From assembly GCA_018902385.1 (NCBI GenBank), contig JABSSW010000045.1, forward strand, positions 339,717 to 403,716: a stretch of 64,000 nucleotides of DNA, read 5' to 3'. This DNA is from Physcia stellaris. Taxonomy: Eukaryota > Ascomycota > Lecanoromycetes > Caliciales > Physciaceae. This document shows positions 54,547 to 64,000 of the stretch, piece by piece; within the stretch, counting starts at the first letter, position 1, and each line of letters begins with the position of its first letter. Below the pieces are notes generated by a model. It saw only the letters and a list, made by a program, of their open reading frames with translations. It ran no database searches and had not been told where the DNA came from. The position numbers were made by a program, and so were the translations under genes.

Positions 54547-55225
54547 CTAATGGCAAGCCACGCTCTTCGTCGGACTCGAGTTACCAAACGCTAGATATCC
54601 AACAAAGGCTCCAACAGCGACCGCTAACATAACCCAACCGTTATACGTCATAAACAAAAGCCTAGACCGTCAGCTCCCGTGTCCATATCAAGGCCGAAGG
54701 GCCACTTACATGATGAAGAAGCTATAGAAAACCTGGACGGCGTACAACGCCGCCTTGATGAGCTTGACTTTCGTCTCTGCTTGCTGAGCACTCTTCCCTG
54801 ACCAGAGTAATGAGCTGCGTTCTTGATCCCCATCACCTTTCAAAAGGCAGGCTTAGCCCATTGCCCAGACAAAGATATCGTCTTGATGCTCAGATCTCGC
54901 AATCACTTACTTGGTAAGCTATTCATGTACTCCGCGCTTGATGACTCATAGCGTCTGCTGGCGTCCCGTACCAATTCGTAGCCAGCTGTGAGGAGTATAA
55001 CACCAAGGAGGGAGATGATCAGGGTGAATGTAGAGTAGATGTGCCAGCCGGGGAAGATTATACAGAGGTCTGTGGTGTCCCAAGTAAACAGCATCTGGAC
55101 CATGTTAGAAGCTTCTTGGGACACTGGGTATCAACCTAAGTGAAGCTCACGCTCATCTGGCATTTGGAACCCATATCCATCCCGCCATGACCCATACCTC
55201 CGTGGTCCATGTGGCTGTGATCCAT
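54547..55225 (-). CDS. CTR-family copper transporter
   Basis: Four exons, 55225-55151, 55094-54911, 54836-54710 and 54661-54547, give 166 residues. The N-terminus is Met/His-rich (M-D-H-S-H-M-D-H-G-G-M-G-H), the extracellular copper-binding type. Three membrane segments follow, with the diagnostic Met129-x3-Met133 in the second and Gly146-x3-Gly150 in the third. The family forms trimers and imports Cu(I). The short length and vacuole-like sequence resemble Ctr2/Ctr3-type proteins; whether it acts at plasma membrane or vacuole cannot be read. A C-terminal C-H ends the protein, a common copper-relay feature. It is the last gene before the AT-rich retroelement block, with its start codon only about 400 bp from the composition change. 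Confidence 0.95.
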
Positions 55226-55882
55226 CGCAGCTTGCTGGTTGCAGTTCGTGCGATTTGTGAACCTTGCGACAGATTTAGGACTGTCTTTGAAAATCAACTC
55301 TGCAAAGAACCTTGACTCTGAGAAGGATGGCGTAGGCGGTTATATGCGTGACTGAGTGAGAAAGACACAGCGTCATACGATCTCCAATTCGGCAAACACC
55401 ATCTCAGGGTCCAGACCGGCCACTAGGGGACGACCTTCAGTACATCTTCAAATCGACTGTCAGACTGCATGGAGTCGTAAATCATTGATTGCATGATGTT
55501 CTATCCAGTGCTAATTTCCACGTTTCTAGCATTTAATGTCATTGGAGTGCGCACTAGTTACTAAGCTCTTGGCGGCCTCTGATTGGCCATTTAATTCTAC
55601 ACATCTTTTTAGGAGGAAATATCTGATATTTCGTTTTATTTTTGATGTTTTATTCATTTTTCGATGTGATTTTTGATGCGATTTATTCGATTTCTGATTG
55701 ATCGAATTCGTTGTTTTTTTCGATTTTGATATCGAAATAAATTCTAAATCAATCAGTTTCACGAATGTTTTCTGTTTTTGAAATGATAAAATCTTGATGA
55801 AATCATCGATCAAAATATTCGCTGTAAAAATTTATTGAATGTTGATCGTGTTTTTTTGCGTTTTTTTGACGTAATTAATGAT
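55226..55882. other. Transition from gene DNA to AT-rich repeat DNA
   Basis: Copper-transporter promoter to about 55,600. From about 55,610 base composition falls sharply and CC, GG, CT and AG become scarce, although less extreme than inside the element. This looks like the edge of an older repeat into which the LTR element inserted. No gene. Confidence 0.6.
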
Positions 55883-56076
55883 TGTTATGACGCAAAATCA
55901 AATTAGATGATTTGAATTTAGATCGAATATTTTTGCAAGACATTTGACAAGAATTCTGTCATCATTTCATATTAAATGAGCGATGATTAAACAACTAATT
56001 CGCAATTATTGTACATAAATTGGAATTTTGATCATCATAATTTTTAAATCAATTCATTCACACATTAAGCATAACA
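55883..56076 (+). repeat. 5' long terminal repeat
   Basis: About 194 bp, starts TGTTATGACGC and ends AAGCATAACA, with short terminal inverted repeats TGTTATG/CATAACA. It matches 63142-63336 closely apart from scattered, mostly transition-type differences and small indels. It keeps a few more CT and AG dinucleotides than the interior. Confidence 0.9.
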
Positions 56077-57128
56077 ATTGATAACATCATTCAAGCGATG
56101 ATTTGTACGTAAACAAAACGACATCATTTTTTGTCTTTTAACGTATCAATCTTCGAACAGTTTTGCATTTTGTACGCAAATCATCTGTTCATCAGTATTT
56201 TTTTCGCTGTCGTTGTTGAAAGTTTTATTGCTCGCTCGACTCGACGTGTCGATCGAAATCAATTATCAGTAACAAACATTTAATTGAAGATGAGAATTTC
56301 AATCAAATTTTCTCAATTTTCTACAATTTTCAACAAAGACGACTGATTTTTCATTCAAATATTCAGAACATTTCGATTTTTCGTGAAAATTCGCATTGTC
56401 ATCGCTCAATGACGACACATTTGAATGTCAATTCACATTTGAATTTTTGTTTGATTCGAACAATTTAATTCAACGATTTCATCTGTTTTTCATCAACAAA
56501 TAATTTGTTCAACAAGTCTTGAAGACTTCAATTCGTTTTTTTTTTTTTGTTTTGTTTATCATCATTTTATTTCAGATTTCAATACGACACATTTTTTTCA
56601 TTTAAGTCATTTTGATTGTTTTCATATCACAAATCATTCGCATTGCGTTTGAATTATTCGATTACATCGATACAATTGATTCAATTTATTTTGTCAATAC
56701 ATCGACAGAAATTACTGTGAACAACATCGTAATTAATTGTTTTAAATCAACATCGTTGTCAATTATTAATCATTCAATTTCGACAAACATTGTTTATTCA
56801 GCAAAATGAATCGTCGACAAAATTCGTTTTCGCAAAAATTTTAAAACTTTCGTGATCGTCACAAAAATTTATCGAAATAATCAATCATTTTTCGATTAAA
56901 TCAATGATCGTGTTACGTCATTCATTTTTGATTTAAAATCGACGATTGCAAATATTTTTTTTGATATTTTTTACATTCATATTTCGAAAAATTTACGTCG
57001 TAAATTTCAAATCATCTCGTCGATCTCGTTTTTTCAACGACGAAACAACATCATAATTTCGCTGAATATTATTTTTCGAAACACAAAAAATATCGAATTT
57101 ATTTTCGCATTTAATACAAACATGACGA

Positions 57129-58660
57129 ATGAAAATAACAATTGACAAAACATTGAATTCATTCAACAACAATGACAAACATTTCAGATTTTGTTCGAAA
57201 ATATCAAAAACAACATTCAAACAAAATTTTCAAAATTCGTCGAATCATCAAATTCAATCGAATTTTTTGACAATGATGATGACGTCAAATGAAATGTTCA
57301 AAAAACAAAATTTTTTGATTCGTGATACGAAAAAAAAAACGTTATTATCGACAATTCGATCGAACATTCGAACAAAAACATATATTTTCGAAATGTTCAT
57401 TTTTACATTGAAAAAATTAAAAATATGACATTGTTCAAAAATGTTGATATAATTCGAACAAATTTTTATAATTGCATGCGTGATCACGCGTTACGTTGAT
57501 ACACAAAAATAATCAACGACAATTAAAAACGATTGATCAAATTCGAAAATGACGTAAAAAAATGAAAACGTTTGTTGTTGAAACGATGAAAAAATTGTTA
57601 TCGACAACGTTGACGATTATCACGAAAAAAAAATACACGATAAAAAATGTTCGTCGATATCGCGAATTATTCGATTTCGTTAAAATTATAATCAAAAAAA
57701 TTAAATCGACAATGATGTCAATTTATTCGCAATTGTATTTAATTTACAATGAATTGAAATTGAAATTTCGACGAAATTTGATCAAATCGACAAAAAAAAT
57801 TACAATGAACGAATTTTTTCAACAATTTGATGATAAAAAAAAAATATGATGAAACATCGAAAATCGATATCGATTTTATCATTCGTTCGAAAAAAACATC
57901 GTTTTCAATTTATTTATCGTTTTCAATTATCAATTTTGTCAACATCATTCGATTCGTATAATATTTTTTGTTATCAATGAGCGTGTAAATTACGAAAATT
58001 TCAATGAATTTTTTCGCAATTTCGTCAAATTCAATATTCGATATCGTATCAATTTGAAAAACAAAATAACGTTTATATTTTTCAACAACGTTCGTATCAA
58101 TCAAATTATTCAAATCGACAACAATCGACACAAAATATGCAAAAACGTTCATACGAAAATCAGCAATATCGATTTCAACAAACGCAACAAAACGAAATTC
58201 AAAAAAATCGAAACACGTTCGATTCGCGATTTCAATATTCGCAATTTTTACGTTTGAATAATTATTTTGTTGATTTTTCAACATCATTTTCGTTTTCGTC
58301 AAAACAAAATATTTATTTCAATCAAAATGAAACGTTTAATCAAAATGAAACATTATATCGACGAACGTATTTTGCGAATGAAAAAACAAAAAACAATTAT
58401 TCGAACGACGAAAAAAATTATCAAAACGATCACAACATGAATATTGAAAACGCGTCGAAAATATTTGCGATAAATGATGAATATCATGACGAAAAACATT
58501 TCGAAATTCAAAAATTTAACGAGAATTTTGTGAATCATGAATTATTCGAATATTTTGTGAATATTTTTGTCAAATAAACGAAAATTTATTCGTGCAAACG
58601 TTGTCAATCGAAATTTTATTTTAATAATAAATTTCATCGATATTTGCGTTCGTCTCAAAT
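57129..58660 (+). pseudogene. Gag-region relic with zinc-finger-like motif
   Basis: Several open stretches (57129-57428, 57562-57849, 58137-58577) in different frames are very rich in Lys, Asn, Phe and Ile, as expected from an AT-driven gag gene. Near 58585-58650 a Cys-x2-Cys...His pattern (Y-S-C-K-R-C-Q) followed by N-N-K-F-H recalls the zinc finger near the gag-pol junction of fungal gypsy elements. It is non-functional. Confidence 0.65.
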
Positions 58661-58787
58661 AATTTCGATTAAATTTGACACATCGTTAACGAAAAATGTT
58701 CACGATCATCAAATATTTATTATACAATCAAACGTCAAAACAAATATTAAATTCAATTTTGAATTTCGTTCGTGACGTTACGTCACG

Positions 58788-61700
58788 ATGAAAACAAACA
58801 TTGAACAATGTTTGATTAATATGTGCGTCGATACAAAATGCGATGCGTCATTAATCGATCGTAAATTTTTTATGCAAAAAATATTTGATTATCGAATTCA
58901 TGCGCGACAAATTATGAAATTTTTCAAAATTCGCGACATTGAAAACGTCGTTGTCACAATCATTAATTATATTTCATTAATTTTTCGAATTTTCGAAATT
59001 TCAATTAATGACGAAAATGCGATTGTCACGTTCACTCGACAAATTTACATAATGAAAAAATTGAAAACAAAAATTTTTTTTGACAATGATATATTGAATT
59101 CAAAACGAATGAATATAAATGTAAACAAACAAATGATTATCATTGAAAATTGCAAAAACATTAAAATACAATTGAATGTTATCAATGCAAATTCACAAAT
59201 CAAACGCGTGACTCGTGTCAACGAAATTATTAAAATATCAATTGAATCAACATTTACGATTTTTTTCAAATTACGTGAAAAAAATAATCTATTTATTGAA
59301 CGCGATTTTATGTTCACGTTTTCGCGAATTGAACGTTTAAATCAAAATGAAAACGTATTTTTTCATATCATTGATGCACATACAAAAATGATTCAAACGA
59401 ACAACGTCAATTTTGAAAATGTTTACATTTTCAAAAATACGCGTTTGAAATTCGTACAAAAATACGAAAAAAAAAATATTATTTAGTTAATTCGAAATAC
59501 GCGCATTTAATTGTTAATGTTCATAAATTTGTTTCACGCAATTGATTCAAACAAATTATGAAATTTGATGTTTCGATTTTGATCGTTGACGCGATTATCG
59601 CGACTAATTATGAAAATTTGCACGATGCGATCGCGTTTAATTTCGTCGTTTCAAATTTCAATTTTACGATCAATTTTGCAATTAATTCGTGCGAGAATTT
59701 TAACAATTCTGTTTCAAATTCAAACATTAATGTTGAGAAAATTTTGTTCGCAAATATCACGATTTACGATGATATTAACGCACGAATTAAGTTTGCAAAT
59801 GTAATCGAAAATTATTCAAAATTGTGAAATGATAATGAATTTATTGTACGAATTTCGCTTGAAAAATGAATGTCAATTGAATTCAAATTCGACGCGAAAA
59901 TCGAAACAACGAAAATTTATTTTTTGAATTTCGCAAATCGAAAGTTTGTTGATGAAATTTTCGATAAATTGCACGTTCAAAATCGCATGAAATACATCAA
60001 TTAATTCATTTCGCATGATTATTTTGTTTTCATCGTTTGAAAAACAATATTTGAATCGAATGATTCAAAACGCAAAAATCGAATTGTCGTCGATATACGC
60101 GAATTAAACAAAATCATTATTATCGATTTTTATTCAATGTTTTTTCAATTTAACATTATTGCAATTGTCGTCGAATGCAAATTCATTTTCGTTTTCGACG
60201 TAACAAATTTTTTTCATCAATAATTGATAAAATTTGCAAACAAATATAAATTTATTGTCGTTTCACATAAAAAACAAAAACAGTTTAACGTCGCAATGAT
60301 AAAATTCAAAAATTTTTCATCATACGTACAACGACGAATCGATTTTATTTTTCGAAATTTTCGCGAATTTGTTCGCGTTTACGTAAATGATATTGTTGTT
60401 TTTTTCAATATTTTTGAAAAACATATCGTTTATTTACATTCGATATTCGAACGATTGAATATTTATGAAATTAATTTTTCGTTCAAAATTTTTTTTCGAT
60501 TATTTTACGATCGCATTTTTTGATCAAAAAATCGACGTTTTCGATTTAATTATCGCAATTGACAAATTAAAAACGATAATCAAATTGAATTTTTTTTACA
60601 TTTTGAAAAATTTGAAAATTTATTTAAATTTAACAAATTGATTACGAAAATTCGTCGCGTTTTACGTTCAAAAAACGAACGCGTTACAACGTCGCAAAAT
60701 TTTATTTTTACGACAATCATTTTTCAACAAAAACATCATTCGCAAAATTTATTCGCAAAAAATCGTAATGAACAATTTTTCAATTGAAAAATTAAAATCA
60801 TATCGATTATTGCAAAAAACTTTTAACAAAATTTCATTTTTGATACATTTCAATTTCGATCGACAATTGTACATCGACATTGACGCGTTTAAACGACGCG
60901 AATTCGACGCGATAATATATTATTTTAAAACAAACAACAATTTCGACAAATTCAAAAAAAATGATATCGAATTCATTTTATTTTTAAATAAAATGTTGAA
61001 CGAAATCGAAATCAAATATTGATTTATTGAATTTAAAATGTGTGATTTAATTTGAATTGTCAAAAAAATTCGATATATGATAAAAACAATCAAAAATATT
61101 ATCGTTGTTTTTACAAATTATATCGTTAATATTTTTATCGTTAAATAAATCACGATAAATTCGAACAACACAAATAAATTCAATTTTCGTTTCGTTCGTG
61201 TTTTCGTTTATTTGTCGCAATTTAAATTGAAAATTAAATATAAATTAAAAAAAAATCATGTTGTATCGAATGCGTTATCAAAATTAACGTTTGACAATAA
61301 ACAAATCGACGTGAATTCAAAAAATAAATTTGATTTGAACACATATCATGAAAAAATGATCGATTTTTCGAATAATTTCGATTGTTACGTTTTTCAAAAC
61401 ACATTCATCGCAATGTCGAAAAATTTAAAAAAAAAAATCAAAAACGAATATCAAAAAAAAAAACGTGACGAAACATGATCGAAATGTTAAAATCGTTGAC
61501 GATTCGAATGCAAAAAAAAAAAAAAATTGTCGATTCGAAATTTTCAAATTTCATCGTCGTTCGAAAACAACGTAATGAAACGAAACGTCAATAAACAAAA
61601 AAAATGACGATACGAAATTTATATCAAAAAAATTCAAAACAAAAATCAATTTCGCGTTGAATACGAATGACATTATATATCATGTTGACATTGACACGCA

Positions 61701-62990
61701 TCGATCGTGTATATTTGTTGTTGTGAAACGCGAAATATTTCGTTTAATTCACGATACGAATTAGCACTCAAAAATTCATCGATGTTATGACAAAATTTTT
61801 AATACGTTATACATATTTCGATTTTCGCGAAAAATTAAAAAATACATCGAACATTGTTTTATTTGTCAATTGACACAAATCAAACGTCATCGATTGTACG
61901 AAAAATTTATGTTTATTATATTCGTTTCGCGTTCGTTTCATATCGTTGTCGTTGATTTTTATTCTAATTATGTTCGACGAAATGAACATTGTCATATTCG
62001 CAACATGCAAACATTTTCGTCGAATTTCATTGATTTTCGACAAAAACATTTATGAAACGAAAAAATGAATCAACGCATTATTGAACAAATTATTAATCGT
62101 CGATTGAAAAATGTTTGAAATTATAATTTTCGATCGTGATTCAAAATTCATGTCGAATTTTTGACAAATGTTTTTCATCAAATTAAACACGAAATTGTTA
62201 ATTTCAATGACATATCATTCGCAAACGAACGATTCGTCAAAACGAATCAATCAAATTGTTGAAATTGTTATCAAATATTTCGTCATCGAATTTTCGAACA
62301 TCGATTACATTTTAATTTTTTTGCAATTCAAACTCAAATTAAATAACACGTTTAACATCGTTACAAATTTATCATTCAATGAAATCATATACGAATTTAA
62401 AATCAAAAACGCGATATTAAATTTAATTGCATTTAACACAACAAATGTACAAAATTTGTCAATTTAACGCATAAAATATCAGCGAAAAATTGTTGATATC
62501 ACGAATTTCGCGATTGTTAAAATCAAAATATATTATGATTCGCGTTATATTTCGATTCGATTAAAACAAAACGAAAAAATTTATTTACAATTTAACAAAA
62601 ATTACAAATTGTTTGACAAATCAAATTCGAAATTATTTCAATAACGTTGCGAATCATTTCGAATTTTGAACGCATTGAACGTTTCGCGTACAAATTGAAA
62701 TTGTCATCAACATGACGAATTCATTTCGTTGTATTTATTGCGACAATTCGAATTAATATTCGTTAACGTTGATTTTTACAATCGTTTTCGTTTTCATTAT
62801 TTTGATTTCATTGAAATTGAAAACGATACGAATCAATACAAATTTTATGAAATCGAAAAATTAATCGACAAACGTATCAAAAAATACAACAAAATTTTCG
62901 TAATTCAATATTTAATCAAATGAATCGATTATGAATCGAAATATGACGAATAACGATTTATTTTCGAATTACAAAATTTTCAGAATTTCA
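58788..62990 (+). pseudogene. Pol relic: protease, RT, RNase H, integrase, chromodomain
   Basis: The protease active-site block is near 58820-58850 (C-V-D-T then A-S-L-I-D). The reverse transcriptase lies at about 60200-60530, with the catalytic box reading Y-V-N-D-I-V-V-F, where one catalytic Asp has become Asn. RNase H is at about 60770-61030 (L-Y-I-D-I-D-A). The integrase lies at about 61800-62470, with the Cys-x2-Cys of its zinc site and the Y-H-S-Q-T-N block. A chromodomain at about 62830-62990 shows the Y-E-I-E-K-L-I-D start, with two expected Trp codons now TGA and TAA. The pieces lie in different frames and contain many stops. The observed changes fit G-to-A after A or G and C-to-T before C or T. 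Confidence 0.85.
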
Positions 62991-63141
62991 TTGAGCAATA
63001 CGAACTCAATCATTCGCAAAATTTTGATGATCGCAACGACAAAAAAAAACGAAAAAATAAATTGATGCATGATATGATTACGCATGATAATAAAACATAA
63101 AATTCAATAAAAACATTGATTTTTTTTTTTGATTGACAAAA

Positions 63142-63336
63142 TGTTATGACGCAAAATCAAATTAAATAATTTGAATTTAAATCGAATATTTTTGCAAAAC
63201 ATTTTGACAAAAATTCTGTCATCATTTCATATTAAATGAATGATGATCAGACAATTGATTCGCAATTGCAATACGTAAATTGACATTTTGTTTTTCATAA
63301 TTTTTAAATCAATCAATTCACACATTACGCATAACA
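63142..63336 (+). repeat. 3' long terminal repeat
   Basis: About 195 bp, begins TGTTATGACGC and ends ACGCATAACA; direct copy of 55883-56076 at an offset of 7,259 bp. The differences suggest that both copies mutated after insertion. Confidence 0.9.
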
Positions 63337-63494
63337 ATGACGATGTATATCGACATGACGTAATTTAATGATTAATTTAATCGTTGACATAATAAACGTT
63401 CGTATAATTTGACGATTATCGCATTGAATGTGAATGAATTTTTTATATTCATTTGTATTGATTCAAAAAAATGATTTCATCACATTTTGATGTT

Positions 63495-63594
63495 TGTTAT
63501 GAATAAAATCTGAATTGATTGATTTAAAAATTATGAACATCAAATGTTAATTTATGTACAATAATTGCGAATCAATTATCTGATCATCATTCAT
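63495..63594 (-). repeat. Truncated inverted LTR copy
   Basis: On the - strand this stretch matches the distal half of the LTR (63236-63336) base for base over long blocks, ending at the CATAACA terminus (TGTTATG at 63495 on the + strand). The other half is missing. It is a third family member, inverted relative to the full element, about 160 bp beyond its 3' end. Confidence 0.85.
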
Positions 63595-64000
63595 AGTACA
63601 CTTTTTATAAAAAAATGTTCAGTTTTTTTTTATGAGAAAATGTTATTTCGATCGAAGCATCAGTTGTAAAGATTCAGAAACATCAACTTTCATCGCATTT
63701 TCATTCACAATCAATCACAATGCACACGAATTCATGAAATCATCAAATTGTAAAACTAATTCAGCGCATTTCAACGCATCAACAATCATTAAAAACGAAT
63801 ATATATCAAGAATGTTGTGAAGTTCAGAAATATCGAAATTTTTTGGCTCGTCAAGCTTGTCCGCAAATCAAGATTTGATTTCGACTCATTCAGAATCTTT
63901 TGTTAAATTCGATGTTTTTCATCAATATTTAATTCAGATTTTCAATCAGAAAATATATCATTGCACTTTGAAACTAGCACGAACATCAAAACAACTCGAA
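63595..64000. other. AT-rich sequence to the window edge, nothing identified
   Basis: AT-rich DNA with a 62-codon frame (63632-63820) that I do not consider a gene. Unlike the element interior it retains AG, CT, GG and CC, so it is either a less mutated repeat or ordinary AT-rich intergenic DNA. Confidence 0.4.

Larger units (their letters stand above)
55883..63336 (+). mobile_element. Degenerate Ty3/gypsy chromovirus-type LTR retrotransposon, hypermutated
   Basis: A 7.45-kb element bounded by two ~195-bp direct repeats that begin TGTTATG and end CATAACA. The 5 bp before the left LTR (ATGAT) and after the right LTR (ATGAC) differ by one C/T change, consistent with a target-site duplication. 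The internal part, read on the + strand, contains in order gag, aspartic protease, reverse transcriptase, RNase H, integrase and a C-terminal chromodomain. That order (integrase last, chromodomain at the end) defines chromoviruses. Every domain is broken by stops and missense changes, so it cannot be autonomous. The interior is almost free of CC, GG, CT and AG. The insertion stands in AT-rich DNA on both sides. Confidence 0.92.

Noticed and set aside
55883-63336. Explaining the AT-rich element by classical CpA-type RIP
   Set aside because: CpA/TpG dinucleotides are abundant throughout the interior and TpA is not dominant; the missing dinucleotides are CC/GG and CT/AG. A few TGG-to-TAA changes imply some TpG mutation, but only as a minor component.
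63632-63820. 62-codon ORF near the right edge
   Set aside because: Too short, in AT-rich repeat-flanking DNA, with no recognisable motif.

Overview
The window is nuclear DNA of a filamentous ascomycete (Pezizomycotina; I cannot place it below that). The evidence is gene content (kexin, SNX4/ATG24, TVP38, MDM38-type LETM1 protein, cytosolic alpha-mannosidase, kynurenine-pathway dioxygenase), introns mostly of 48-130 nt with GTRNGY donors and CTRAY branch points, short intergenic spaces, and Ser/Pro/Thr-rich lineage-specific proteins. No tRNA, rRNA or CRISPR array was seen.

Layout, 0-55.5 kb (gene-rich, balanced composition): an unrecognised coiled-coil protein gene running off the left edge (-); KEX2 kexin (+); a small Cys-rich ORF (+); SNX4 (-); TVP38 (-); a large secreted protein of unknown function (+); a Ser/Pro-rich protein (+); mitochondrial adenylate kinase (-) divergent from the LETM1-domain gene (+); a CCCH/DUF1771/Smr protein (+); thioredoxin reductase (+) carrying two apparent one-base deletions; alpha-mannosidase AMS1 (-); ENV7/STK16-like kinase (-); CLIP-170-type CAP-Gly protein (-); RCL1 (-) divergent from 3-hydroxyanthranilate dioxygenase (+); a 2.8-kb gene-free stretch; a PWWP chromatin reader (+); an SRRM1-like PWI/RS splicing protein (-) divergent from a large disordered protein with a duplicated C-terminal module (+); a small spliced gene absent from simple ORF lists (-); an FAH-family hydrolase (+); two poorly known proteins (-); eIF4A (-); an F-box/JmjC protein (+); and a CTR copper transporter (-). 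Exon joins were worked out by hand and checked for phase and family agreement.

55.6-64 kb: composition changes abruptly to very AT-rich DNA. It holds one nearly full-length Ty3/gypsy chromovirus-type LTR retrotransposon (about 55,883-63,336; ~195-bp LTRs bounded by TGTTATG...CATAACA; near-perfect 5-bp target duplication). Gag, protease, RT, RNase H, integrase and chromodomain remain recognisable but are full of stops. A truncated third LTR copy lies inverted just downstream.

The most unusual observation is the mutation signature. The element's interior has almost no CC, GG, CT or AG dinucleotides (none in 57,241-57,960), while CA/TG and CG stay common. Classical repeat-induced point mutation attacks CpA. 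Here the pattern implies C-to-T change at CpC and CpT, a RIP-like process with a different context preference. The genes next door are not affected. The other genes are ordinary housekeeping loci and form no pathway cluster.
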